A stretch of DNA of 64,000 nucleotides from a virus: positions 60,774 through 124,773 of IMG/VR virus record IMGVR_UViG_3300036792_000363; one strand, given 5' to 3'. The notes beneath the pieces were generated by a model. It was not told where the DNA came from. It made no database searches and was given only the letters and a program-made list of their open reading frames with translations. Shown one piece after another: positions 55,025 through 62,731 of this stretch (positions within the stretch are counted from its first letter, which is position 1; each line of letters begins with the position of its first letter). The position numbers and the translations under genes are program-made.

Positions 55025-55324
55025 CTACGACGCGAGCGCAGCCGGCTCCCGGGAAACCGCGGCCTTGGCCTCGGCGGCCTGGGCGCGCTCCGCGGCGGCC
55101 TGCTGCGCGGCCCTCTGCTCGGCCAGCAGCCTGTCCACCTCGTCCCTGGAGACGAGGTAGGCGGCCGGGCGCTTGTCCGGGTCCGAGCCCGGCACATAGC
55201 ACAGCGACGTCAGCTTGCCCGACTCAGCGCGCTGGAACATGCTCTGCCGCGAGATTTTCAGCTCCATGCCCGCCTCGGGCAGGGTGAGCCAGCCTTTGAT
55301 GTGCGGGCAGTCGATCTTCTTCAT
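55025..55324 (-). CDS. Small HTH (excisionase/MerR-like) DNA-binding protein
   Basis: 99 residues; ATG with GAGGAGG 6 nt upstream. GWLTLPEAGMELKISRQSMFQRAESGKL (11-38) is an excisionase/MerR-type winged helix, followed by a short wing and PAAYLVSRDEVDRLL, then a coiled-coil tail. It is transcribed from a promoter carrying the shared palindrome, so it is a candidate for the protein that binds that palindrome and regulates the early set. Confidence 0.75.
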   Translation of the reverse strand: MKKIDCPHIKGWLTLPEAGMELKISRQSMFQRAESGKLTSLCYVPGSDPDKRPAAYLVSRDEVDRLLAEQRAAQQAAAERAQAAEAKAAVSREPAALAS

Positions 55325-55342
55325 GAGTTCCTCCTCAGACGC

Positions 55343-55374
55343 TCTTTACCTTCCCAGCTTAACCCAAGTCAAGC
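55343..55374 (-). promoter_or_regulatory. Sigma-70 promoter with variant palindrome
   Basis: TTGACT (55367-55372), 18-bp spacer, TAAAGA (55343-55348). The palindrome is GCTTAAC-CCAA-GTCAAGC (one mismatch), 55357-55374. Confidence 0.65.
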
Positions 55375-55920
55375 TTACTTGGGTAGCGGGACATTCAGCG
55401 CCTTCCCCATGATTCTCTTGCACCCCGCCAGCCACGCATCGCAATCACTGGCTGATCGCACCTGCGGCAGCAGCGCGTTGCACCCCGCCAGCGCCCTGGC
55501 GGTGCGCGGCTCGAACTGCCGGGCCTGCCAGTCCGGGCAGTTGGCGGAGCACCAGATCCGCAGCGCGTCGGCCAGGTCGGAGCGGGCCGGCTCCTGCACG
55601 GCCGCCGCGGTCTCGGCGAACCGGGACGAGTAGTCGGGGGCCACGTACCCGATGAGGTCCAGCGCCTTGTCCGCGGCGTCCTCGCGCTCCATGTTCCAGT
55701 AGTCGGCCAGCAGCCGGACCGGGGTGACCCAGAGCCTTTGAGAGAAGCAGTACCCGTGATCGGGGTAGACGCGCATCCCCGCCGACGCGCCGCACAGCGG
55801 GCAGGTGACCTTCAGCCCGCGGTCCCGCCGCCCGGCCGGGGCCCCGGCCCACTCCAGCGCCTTGAGGAAGGACACCTTCTCGTTGGCGATCGAGGTCAGG
55901 GAGCGGGCGCCCCTGGTCAA
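55375..55920 (-). CDS. Primase zinc-finger protein (DnaG CHC2-like, no catalytic core)
   Basis: 181 residues from a TTG overlapping the helicase stop (TTGA). KVTCPLCGASAGMRVYPDHGYCFSQ-like region (about 43-66) has the C-x2-C...H-x2-C pattern of the primase zinc domain; the rest is helical with further Cys/Trp (DALRIWCSANCPDW). There is no TOPRIM domain. Directly after the helicase gene, as in helicase-primase pairs; may bring host primase to the phage fork or be half of a split primase. Confidence 0.65.
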   Translation of the reverse strand: MTRGARSLTSIANEKVSFLKALEWAGAPAGRRDRGLKVTCPLCGASAGMRVYPDHGYCFSQRLWVTPVRLLADYWNMEREDAADKALDLIGYVAPDYSSRFAETAAAVQEPARSDLADALRIWCSANCPDWQARQFEPRTARALAGCNALLPQVRSASDCDAWLAGCKRIMGKALNVPLPK

Positions 55921-57389
55921 TTCATGTCCAGGTCGGGCCCGAACAGCTCCTCCGGCGAGTCGAGCCCGCGCTCGGTGAAGCAGCAGGTGGCGTAGTCGGC
56001 GTAAAGCTCGAAGTTGTTGCCCCGTCGGCCCGCCCGGTTCTTCATCACGTTCACCAGCACCGGCGCGCGGCGCCCCCGGGAGTTGTCCTCGTCGGGGTTG
56101 AGCAGGGCCAGCACCAGGCCGGGGGTCTTGGCGGCCTCCTTGGTCTCGCTCATGTGCTGGTCGAGGACGAACTTGCCGTTGCTGCGCATCGACGCGGCCC
56201 CGTCCCCGTTCACCTGCCACGGGGAGATGAACGGGACCCCCTCCCCGTCGTCGACCGACCGGCACCAGCCGGCGGCGGCCTTGACGATCCCGGCCTGGTC
56301 CTCGTTGGCCCGCGAGTCGCGCTTGATCCGCTCGGGGGTGAACAGCTGCAGGTAGTCCGCGATGGCCAGGTCCACCGGGTACTGCCGCCGGATGGAGGCG
56401 TACCGGGCGGCCATCCCCGACACGGTGGCCACCTCGGGCAGCTGCACCACGTTCAGCTGCCCGTAGTCCCCGGTCTTCAGGTCGTCCAGCACCCAGGCGA
56501 GCGCCTTCTCCCCGTCGCCGTTCAGCCGGCCGGCCCGGATGTCGGAGTCGTCGATCCCGCGCGGCAGCCCGAACTTGGGGAGCATCGAGTGCCGGGCCAC
56601 GATCTTGGACCGCAGCGCCGGCCGCAGCTGCTCGGTGGTGAAGAAGACGACGTTCTTGCCCTCCATCACCGCGTTGAACCAGCCGCACTGCACGCACAGG
56701 GTCGACTTGCCCGCCGTGGTGGTCGCGGCCACCAGGGCCATCTCCCCGGGGCCCAGCCCGCTGCCCAGGTAGTCGTCCAGCGCGGGCAGCCCCCACCGGA
56801 TCCCGGGCGTGTGCCCGGCCAGCCGCAGCTCCTTCGCCCGCGCGTACTCCGACAGCACGGCGTCGCCCTCGGTGATGACGTTGCCCTCGGGGGTCAGCGC
56901 GCCCGAGGCCCGCTCGGCCCGGGCGAACACCTCCAGCACGTGCGCGCGGGCGTCCTTGTGGCCGACCAGCGGCTCTTTCGTCTTCTCGTCGATGATCTCC
57001 TCGCCCGGCCGCGGGTTGAGGATGGCCATGCCCTGCGCCAGCCCCTCGGCGGTGTAGCGGTGCGCCGACAGCTCGCGCAGCTGGGCAAGGGAGAACTTGA
57101 ACTCGTGCTCCTCCGGCCTACTCGCGGCCAGCTTGTCGTAGAACTCCGCCATCCGCTGCGCCGACCCGGGCCGCTGGGCCCGCATCAGGTCGAACAGGGC
57201 GTCCCGGCTGCAGATGCCGCCGTGGTCGCCCGCGTACCGGGTCAGGAACTCGAACAGCATCCGCTGCGCGCGGTCGGTGAAGTAGTCCAGGTCGTCGATC
57301 CGCGCGCCGGCGTAGTCGAGCGCCTTCAGGTCCCCGCCGCCCGCCAGGACGCGGGCGAGCACGATCTCGCCGTGCCCCTTGGCGTCCAT
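55917..57389 (-). CDS. dnaB: DnaB-like replicative helicase
   Basis: 490 residues; ATG with GGGAGG 8 nt upstream. N-terminal helical domain to about 150, linker, then RecA-like motor: GLGPGEMALVAATTTAGKSTL (Walker A near 218-228), FFTTEQL (about 255), IADYLQLF (Walker B, about 332) and ALLNPDEDNSRGRRAPVLV near 435. Unwinds DNA at the fork. Followed by the zinc-finger primase fragment. Start overlaps the methyltransferase end by 64 nt. Confidence 0.9.
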   Translation of the reverse strand: MDAKGHGEIVLARVLAGGGDLKALDYAGARIDDLDYFTDRAQRMLFEFLTRYAGDHGGICSRDALFDLMRAQRPGSAQRMAEFYDKLAASRPEEHEFKFSLAQLRELSAHRYTAEGLAQGMAILNPRPGEEIIDEKTKEPLVGHKDARAHVLEVFARAERASGALTPEGNVITEGDAVLSEYARAKELRLAGHTPGIRWGLPALDDYLGSGLGPGEMALVAATTTAGKSTLCVQCGWFNAVMEGKNVVFFTTEQLRPALRSKIVARHSMLPKFGLPRGIDDSDIRAGRLNGDGEKALAWVLDDLKTGDYGQLNVVQLPEVATVSGMAARYASIRRQYPVDLAIADYLQLFTPERIKRDSRANEDQAGIVKAAAGWCRSVDDGEGVPFISPWQVNGDGAASMRSNGKFVLDQHMSETKEAAKTPGLVLALLNPDEDNSRGRRAPVLVNVMKNRAGRRGNNFELYADYATCCFTERGLDSPEELFGPDLDMN

Positions 57390-58051
57390 AACGCAGCCTC
57401 CCGCGCCAAGTAGGACAGCGCGTGCACGGCGATGTAGTTGGTGAAGTACGCCGGCGCGGCCTCCTTCATGAACTCGCGCGGCATGTACCGGGAGACCCCC
57501 ATCACCTCGCGGACCTTGGCGATGGGGGCGGCGTGCCCGGCGACCGACATGACGGTGCCCGGCACCCAGTGCCCCGCCCTGCTGGCGGGCATGGTGTGCT
57601 CGGGGTGGCGCAGCGCGGGGACGGTCAGCCCGTTGCCCAGCTCGAACCCGCGGTGCCGGTAGATCTCCCGGCCGAACGAGAACCCGCACAGCCACAGCGG
57701 GTCGATGAGCGGGCTGTTCTCCACGTTCTCGATGACGTAGGGGACGCCGCTGGCCTGCAGGACCGGGCGCATCGGCGTTATCAGGTCGGGGTACATCTTC
57801 GCCAGCCCCGGCCTGCAGTTGCTCATCTTCGACCACCGCTGGCAGGGCGGGGCCACGTGCACCAGGTTGAAGTTCTCGGCCAGGTACTCGGGGGTGAGCG
57901 TCAGCATGTCGACGCAGTGGAACTCGTAGGGGTACCACCGCTCGCACTCGGGGTTGTTGTCGAAGCCGACCACCTCGAACCCCGCCTGGGCGTACCCGTC
58001 TCCTGAGATGCCGACGCCGCCTCCGACGTCGGCCACGCGCTGGGCCGCCAC
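57326..58051 (-). CDS. C5-cytosine DNA methyltransferase (small)
   Basis: 241 residues from a GTG. Motif I VGGGVGISGDGYAQAGFEVVG (near residues 9-29, given by its key residues GGG...G...G), motif IV APPCQRWS (67-74, catalytic C70), motif VI ENVEN (108-112). The TRD is short, as in many actinophage enzymes. It would methylate cytosine in phage DNA and add to protection from restriction. Overlaps the helicase by 64 nt. Start follows GCGGAGTAGGC. Confidence 0.85.
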   Translation of the reverse strand: MAAQRVADVGGGVGISGDGYAQAGFEVVGFDNNPECERWYPYEFHCVDMLTLTPEYLAENFNLVHVAPPCQRWSKMSNCRPGLAKMYPDLITPMRPVLQASGVPYVIENVENSPLIDPLWLCGFSFGREIYRHRGFELGNGLTVPALRHPEHTMPASRAGHWVPGTVMSVAGHAAPIAKVREVMGVSRYMPREFMKEAAPAYFTNYIAVHALSYLAREAALWTPRGTARSCSPASWRAAGT

Positions 58052-58053
58052 GC

Positions 58054-58584
58054 CTACTCCGCCAGGCGGAAGGCCCTGAGAGGGTGCCCGGGGTCGAACG
58101 CGGCCCGGTTGCCGGCGACGCCGGTGAGGATAACCTTCATGCCTACTGCTACGTCCGGCACGCCGGCGACCGTCTCGTAGCGCAGCACCTGCTCGGTCTC
58201 GGCGATCTTGCCCACGTCCGGCACCACGTCCCCGGCCGCCACCTCGTCGGCGCGGCACTGCGTCCAGGCGCGGCCGTGGCGGTCGAGCGAGATCCGCTCG
58301 CGGCGGAACGGGGCCGGCAGCACCCGGCGGGTGGACGGCACCCGCGGCAGGTGCTCGCCGTCGAAGGTGATCCGCGACGCGGCCTCCGCCTTGGTGATGG
58401 GCACCATGTCCTGCTCGCGCACCGTGGCGGCCGCGTCGGTGTTCCGGGCGATCTCCTCCAGCACCGGCTCGGAGATGAACGCCTCCATCGGCGGGGCGGG
58501 CCCGTTCCCGGCGTAGTACCGGTCGACGTCCCTGCCGAGGGAGTCAGGTATCTCCAGGATGTGGCCCGGCTTGTCGTCGCTCAA
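58054..58584 (-). CDS. Unrecognised protein, 176 aa
   Basis: 176 residues from a TTG with GGGAGGG 7 nt upstream. Central segment VREQDMVPITKAEAASRITFDGEHLPRVPSTRR suggests a DNA or nucleotide-binding beta domain; the end is hydrophobic-basic. Overlaps the preceding gene by 41 nt. No family recognised. Confidence 0.66.
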   Translation of the reverse strand: MSDDKPGHILEIPDSLGRDVDRYYAGNGPAPPMEAFISEPVLEEIARNTDAAATVREQDMVPITKAEAASRITFDGEHLPRVPSTRRVLPAPFRRERISLDRHGRAWTQCRADEVAAGDVVPDVGKIAETEQVLRYETVAGVPDVAVGMKVILTGVAGNRAAFDPGHPLRAFRLAE

Positions 58585-58996
58585 CGTCCGCCCTCCCGTT
58601 TCCGGCGGGACGATCGGCGGCGACCGCGAACCGCCCGGTGCTAGAGCGGACGACCCGCCCGCATCCGGCGCACCCACCCTCTCTCCATATCCACGTGAAC
58701 AGGCCGTCCGCAGCCAGCACCTTACTGCCGTCGCAGTCGTAGTGCGGGAACTCCGCCGAGGTCGCCCCGACGGCGCCGCAATAGCAGACCCGGTACTCCG
58801 GGCTGGCCGCGCGGTGCTCGCGCAGCGTGATGCCGACGCTCGCGCCGCCCCGTGCGGCGCACTCGTGCCGCACCACCCGCCAGACCGCCAGCGCCGCCCC
58901 GTGCGGCGGTCTGGCGGCGTTCAGGTCGTCGAGCAGCCCCTGACGGTGGGCGCGGAACATGCGCCCGGCCTGCTTCTCGTCATCGGTCAGGGTCAC
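58544..58996 (-). CDS. Cys-rich protein, 150 aa
   Basis: 150 residues from a GTG overlapping the upstream stop (GTGA). Zinc-binding cysteines in VCYCGAVGATSAEFPHYDC and GCAGCGRVV. N-terminal charged helix. No family recognised. Part of the overlapped run around the sigma factor gene. Confidence 0.66.
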   Translation of the reverse strand: MTLTDDEKQAGRMFRAHRQGLLDDLNAARPPHGAALAVWRVVRHECAARGGASVGITLREHRAASPEYRVCYCGAVGATSAEFPHYDCDGSKVLAADGLFTWIWREGGCAGCGRVVRSSTGRFAVAADRPAGNGRADVERRQAGPHPGDT

Positions 58997-59130
58997 CGGG
59001 CCCACCAGGACCGGTGCGTGACCCGGCCGCGCGGGTAGAACTGCACCCTCCGGCGGCACTGCGAGCACACCCAGCGCCTGCGCCGGTAGCTCCAGACCGC
59101 GAACGCCCGGTGCGGGATGAGCAGCCACAC
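58993..59130 (-). CDS. Small basic zinc-knuckle protein, 45 aa
   Basis: 45 residues from a GTG sharing one base with the sigma gene stop. WVCSQCRRRVQF gives one Cys pair; strongly basic with many Trp/Tyr/Arg. Probably nucleic-acid or RNA polymerase associated; not recognised. Confidence 0.62.
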   Translation of the reverse strand: MWLLIPHRAFAVWSYRRRRWVCSQCRRRVQFYPRGRVTHRSWWAR

Positions 59131-59825
59131 TAGGCCACCGCCTTCATCATCGCGGTGTGGATCTCCAGCACCGCCCTCTGGTGAAGCCTGACGGCCTCGT
59201 CCTCTGATACGCCGATGACGTCCGCCACCTCCTGCACGGTCATACCGTGGTAATAGCGCAGCACCAGGATGATACGGGACGCCTCGCCCAGCCGCGCAAT
59301 CACTCCCATCACGGCGGCCAGCACCTCCGACACCACCGCCGACCCCTCCACGTCGTCGGCGCCGGCCACGTCGTGCGGCTCGGCGTCGAAGCTTACCGGG
59401 CGGGCCGACACCGCGGCCATCGTCTCGCGGATGTCGGCGACGCTGATGCCGGTGGCGGCCGACAGCTCCGCCTCGCTCAGCCCGCGGTCCTGGCCGGCCG
59501 CGCGCAGCGCCTTCGACCTGGTGCGGGCGCTGCGGGTCACCCAGTCCTGGCTGCGCAGCCAGTCGAGCATCGAGCCCCGCATCCTGCGCAGCGCGTAGGC
59601 CGGGAAGAACTGGTAGGCGGTCGGGTCGTGCCCGTTCTTCTCGCAGTACACGAGCCACCTCGCGGCCGCGGCGGCCAGGCCCGACAGCGCCAGCGACTCA
59701 AGCTCGTCCATCTCCAGGACGTGCGGGGCCCGCTGCCACACCTTGTAGGCCTCGGCCCGCGCCTGGGGCATGATCTCCGCCACCAGTTCGTTGATGCGCG
59801 CGCGAACGGCGTCGTCGTCACTCAT
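59130..59825 (-). CDS. WhiG/FliA-type (sigma-28 family) RNA polymerase sigma factor
   Basis: 231 residues. Region 2: ELESLALSGLAAAAARW then RMRGSMLDWLRSQDWV followed by T-R-SAR, the near-diagnostic FliA/WhiG segment. Region 3: GLSEAELSAATGISVADIRETM. Region 4: LRYYHGMTVQEVADVIGVSE-DEAVRLHQRA, the minus-35-binding HTH. Members recognise GCCGATAA minus-10 boxes. GCCGATTA-like elements precede many structural genes here and one precedes its own operon (60010), so it is the best candidate for the phage late sigma factor. Confidence 0.88.
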   Translation of the reverse strand: MSDDDAVRARINELVAEIMPQARAEAYKVWQRAPHVLEMDELESLALSGLAAAAARWLVYCEKNGHDPTAYQFFPAYALRRMRGSMLDWLRSQDWVTRSARTRSKALRAAGQDRGLSEAELSAATGISVADIRETMAAVSARPVSFDAEPHDVAGADDVEGSAVVSEVLAAVMGVIARLGEASRIILVLRYYHGMTVQEVADVIGVSEDEAVRLHQRAVLEIHTAMMKAVA

Positions 59826-60009
59826 CCTGTCTGACTTCGGCCCGGGCGGGCTCGTCCTGCTCGACTTCGACCCGGGCGGGGCGGACGACGGCATCAATCT
59901 CGGCGCGGGGGATCCCGCAGTGCTCGGCCACCCGCTGGTCGTCCCAGTCCCGGTGGACGCGGATGGTGCGCTTGGCGGCCAGGAACCACTCAACTCGGCT
60001 TGACGGCAT
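59818..60009 (-). CDS. Small protein upstream of sigma factor, 63 aa
   Basis: 63 residues; ATG 14 nt after ACGATTCCGACGGC. EWFLAAKRTIRVHRDWDDQRVAEHCGIPRAEIDAVVRP looks like a short HTH, followed by an acidic tail. Overlaps the sigma gene by 8 nt; could be an anti-sigma or co-regulator by position, but this is inference. Confidence 0.62.
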   Translation of the reverse strand: MPSSRVEWFLAAKRTIRVHRDWDDQRVAEHCGIPRAEIDAVVRPARVEVEQDEPARAEVRQDE

Positions 60010-60023
60010 GCCGTCGGAATCGT
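60010..60023 (-). promoter_or_regulatory. ACGATT element before the sigma-factor gene pair
   Basis: ACGATTCCGACGGC abuts the ATG at 60009. Would make the WhiG-like sigma factor self-amplifying. Confidence 0.5.
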
Positions 60024-60055
60024 CACGCCACCCAGACGGCCCGCAGCCGCCGTCA

Positions 60056-61774
60056 TTACGCGGCGGCGGCCTCCCCGCGCACCGGCTCCAGGCGGCCGGT
60101 GGCGATCAGGCGCAGCATCTGCCGCGGGGTGAGCTGCGCGAAGGTGTTGGCCTGCTCGTCCCACACCGCGTCCGACATGACGCCCTCGCGGCGCAGCATC
60201 GACAGGAACGCCTCCTCCAGGGTGCCCGCCGCCAGCAGGTGCAGCAGGTACACCGTCGGGTAGGGGCTGCCGACCCGGCGCACCCGGCCGAACAGCTGCT
60301 CCATCCCCTGCACGTTGAGGATGGTGTCGACCGCGATCAGGTACCGCGCCACCTGCAGGTTGAGGCTGGTCTGGATGGTGGTGGTGCCGACCAGCACACG
60401 GCACGCCGGGTCGTAGCGGAACGCCTCCAGGCGGCGCTGCCGCTCGCGCTTGTCGGTCTCCTGCGACCACATGAGCACGTGCCCGACCCCGGCCGCGGTC
60501 AGCCGGGCCGACAGGGCCGCCACATTCGGCCTGAAGCCGACGTAGCAGACCACCTTCTCCTCCGCCAGGTCCCCGGTGACCTCGCGCATCGCCCAGTCGA
60601 GCTTGGCGCTGTCGTCGAGCGCCACCCCGTCCAGGGTGGCCAGGCCCGAGCAGACCTGGCGGGCGCGGGTGAACGCCGCGCCGGCCTGCGCGCGGGTGAT
60701 CTCCACCCCGCCGTCGGCCCGCAGCCGCCGCAGCACGCCGTCGGACAGCTCCCGGTACCGGGTGCGCTGCCGCGGGCTCAGGTCGACCATGACGGGGGTG
60801 TACTGCACCTGCGGCAAGGTCACGTCGTCGCCGAAGTCGGACGCGGTGCGCCGCAGCACCAGCGGGGCCACCTTCCGGCGGAACTCCGCCAGCCGCGCCG
60901 GGTTGGAGGTGATCCCGTTGTTCGGCTGGACGACGCGCGACATCGCCGTGCGGCCTCTCCTGTCGCGCGGGTCGGCGGTGACGATGACCCGGCGCTCGGC
61001 CGCCTCGTACTTGCTCAGCATCCAGTCGAGCGACCCGAGCGCGGCCTCCCCGCCGGCCGGCTCCAGCATCCCCCACAGGTCGCGCAGCTGCTTCTGCAGC
61101 GGGGTGGCGTGCGCGCCGTGCACCCGCGTGCACCGGGAGGCCAGCCGGTTGACCGCGATGGCGGTCTTCGACTCAGGGTTGCGCATCGGGTCCACGTCGT
61201 CGTAGACGAGGATCCCGATGTCCAGCTGCATCAACAGCTCGATGTCGCCCTCGCGCCTCGCCTTGCGGCCCTCCGCCGGGGCGAGGGTGCGGTCGGAGAC
61301 GACCGCCACCTCCCAGTCGCCCAGGTAGCCGCGGACCCGGCTGTCGCGGTCCCCATCGGCGATGAGCACCTTCAGGCCGGGGGTGAGGCGCTTCAGCTCG
61401 TTCGCCCACGGGTCGTGCACCGCGGCGGCCTTGGTGACGATGACCGCCCGGTTGCGGGGCCCAAGCTCCCCGTTCTGCTTGCACATCGCCAGCATCAGCA
61501 GGATCTGGGCCGTCTTGCCCGAGCCCACCGTGTCGCCCAGCAGGCCGGGCAGGCCGTAGTACATCCACGCCGCGCCGATCCGCTGGTGGGCGCGGGGCAT
61601 GATGCCGCACCGGCGGCACAGGATGTCCAGCTGCTCGTGCCGGGCGCACGGGGCGGTATTGAACCACTCCAGTTCAGGCCAGGGGTCGATGTCCTTCTGC
61701 TGGCGGATGCTCCAGGCAGCGCGGCGGCGGGCCTCCGTGGAGAGGCCCGCCGCGTCGCGCAGAGGGGTCGTCAC
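60056..61774 (-). CDS. SNF2/DEAD-type helicase-like ATPase
   Basis: 572 residues from a GTG. Motif I DTVGSGKTAQI (about 81-91), motif II YDDVDP in place of DEAH (about 190), motif III region HGAHATPLQ, then the second RecA domain with VVCYVGFRPN, GTTTIQTSLNLQ (motif V) and EQLFGRVRRVGS (motif VI). A Cys3 zinc-like motif (CRRCG) is near 52-57. DNA translocase, possibly for recombination or fork remodelling. Start set by GTGTAGTAACCAGG. Confidence 0.88.
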   Translation of the reverse strand: MTTPLRDAAGLSTEARRRAAWSIRQQKDIDPWPELEWFNTAPCARHEQLDILCRRCGIMPRAHQRIGAAWMYYGLPGLLGDTVGSGKTAQILLMLAMCKQNGELGPRNRAVIVTKAAAVHDPWANELKRLTPGLKVLIADGDRDSRVRGYLGDWEVAVVSDRTLAPAEGRKARREGDIELLMQLDIGILVYDDVDPMRNPESKTAIAVNRLASRCTRVHGAHATPLQKQLRDLWGMLEPAGGEAALGSLDWMLSKYEAAERRVIVTADPRDRRGRTAMSRVVQPNNGITSNPARLAEFRRKVAPLVLRRTASDFGDDVTLPQVQYTPVMVDLSPRQRTRYRELSDGVLRRLRADGGVEITRAQAGAAFTRARQVCSGLATLDGVALDDSAKLDWAMREVTGDLAEEKVVCYVGFRPNVAALSARLTAAGVGHVLMWSQETDKRERQRRLEAFRYDPACRVLVGTTTIQTSLNLQVARYLIAVDTILNVQGMEQLFGRVRRVGSPYPTVYLLHLLAAGTLEEAFLSMLRREGVMSDAVWDEQANTFAQLTPRQMLRLIATGRLEPVRGEAAAA

Positions 61775-61788
61775 CCTGGTTACTACAC
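61775..61788 (-). promoter_or_regulatory. GTAGTA element, 14-nt spacing
   Basis: GTGTAGTAACCAGG abuts the GTG at 61774. Confidence 0.45.
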
Positions 61789-61792
61789 CCTG

Positions 61793-62011
61793 CTAGTCGA
61801 ACTCGCTGCCGGAGTCGTCGTCTTCGTCCTCGTCGTCGCCCATCTCCTCGGTGGGGTCGACGTCGGAGTCCCCCAGGATCCACTGCAGGGTGTCGTAGAC
61901 GGCCGAGGCCACCTCGTCATCCTGGCCGCTGTCCTCGGCGTCGAACGCCGCCTTCTGGGCCCGCGCTCGGGCCTCGCTGATCTCTTCCGCGGTGCGCGCT
62001 ACTGCTGCCAT
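61793..62011 (-). CDS. Small acidic protein, 72 aa
   Basis: 72 residues; ATG with GAGGAG 8 nt upstream. Helical N-terminus, then EEMGDDEDEDDDSGSEFD: an extreme acidic tail, as in DNA mimics or protein inhibitors. No family recognised. Confidence 0.68.
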   Translation of the reverse strand: MAAVARTAEEISEARARAQKAAFDAEDSGQDDEVASAVYDTLQWILGDSDVDPTEEMGDDEDEDDDSGSEFD

Positions 62012-62100
62012 GGCTGTCTCCTCGGTCGGGCCGGCTCGGTGAGGATGCCGCGTGCCGTGGCCTTCCGGCCCGCAGGCCGGCGATCCGTGGGATAGGTCAT
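61999..62100 (-). CDS. Possible 33-aa leader peptide
   Basis: 33 residues, basic (RRPAGRKATARG). ATG follows a GCGTAGTAGAGGGCGG element. Overlaps the next gene start. May be a translated leader or chance. Confidence 0.3.
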   Translation of the reverse strand: MTYPTDRRPAGRKATARGILTEPARPRRQPWQQ

Positions 62101-62130
62101 CCGCCCTCTACTACGCCCGAGGGGTGCCGG

Positions 62131-62448
62131 TCACCGGCTGATCCGCTCCAGGTGCTCGGCGTGCAGCCGGTGGATCAGCTCCCGGTGCGGGCGCCGGCCC
62201 TTCAGGTCGGGGTGGTGGTGCCTGCACAGCTTGAACATCCCGCCCGCGGCCTCGTACTTCCCGCGCCGCAGGCACTTCCAGGAATCGTGGCAGGTCTGCC
62301 CCAGGTACCAGGTGACGATGAACACGATCACGCCGACCACGAACGACCCCGACACCCCGGACCAGAAGTCGTAGGGCACCAGCACGCCGTAGGGCGCGCC
62401 GTAGTCGCAGCCGAAGAAGTGGACCAGGAAATGCCAGGCGATGATCAC
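62131..62448 (-). CDS. Membrane protein of a common actinophage type, 105 aa
   Basis: 105 residues from a GTG. One strong transmembrane segment around 32-50 (SGSFVVGVIVFIVTWYL) after an aromatic N-terminus, then a Cys/His-rich cytoplasmic tail (TCHDSW, LCRHHHPDLKG). Such small membrane proteins recur in actinophages, often near lysis genes; here it is at the right end of the replication block. Function not established. Confidence 0.7.
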   Translation of the reverse strand: MIIAWHFLVHFFGCDYGAPYGVLVPYDFWSGVSGSFVVGVIVFIVTWYLGQTCHDSWKCLRRGKYEAAGGMFKLCRHHHPDLKGRRPHRELIHRLHAEHLERISR

Positions 62449-62467
62449 GAGACTGGTGGCGGGACCC

Positions 62468-62731
62468 TCACCCGGCGCTGAACAGCGCCTTGATGTCGGT
62501 GAACAGCTGCTCGCCCAGCGCCGCCAGCTCCGGCCCGTACTGCGCGGCCAGCGCGGCCAGCTGGTTCTTGGCGTTCTCGGCGATCAGGACGGCCTTGCCC
62601 TCGGCCTCGCCCGCCACGGCGATGGCCTGCCGGGCGACCGACAGCGCCTCGCCGTCGAACTCCCCGACCTTGACCTCCACCTCGTGGAAGACCTTCTCGA
62701 CGGCCTGCTCGACGTTACTCAGAACGGACAT
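62468..62731 (-). CDS. Small helical protein, 87 aa
   Basis: 87 residues; ATG with GGGAG 8 nt upstream. Entirely helical (VLSNVEQAVEKVFHEVEVKVGE). GCCGATTCC lies 39 nt upstream. No family recognised. Confidence 0.66.
   Translation of the reverse strand: MSVLSNVEQAVEKVFHEVEVKVGEFDGEALSVARQAIAVAGEAEGKAVLIAENAKNQLAALAAQYGPELAALGEQLFTDIKALFSAG

Noticed and set aside
58130-58145. GACGTAGCAGTAGGC before an internal ATG as a gene start
   Set aside because: The bases encode residues of the continuous 176-aa protein; the ORF that would start there has only 28 codons.
7829-60023. CGATT elements as unusual Shine-Dalgarno sequences
   Set aside because: They do not pair with the 16S 3' end, and several occur about 40 nt before genes that have their own Shine-Dalgarno, so a promoter role is preferred.
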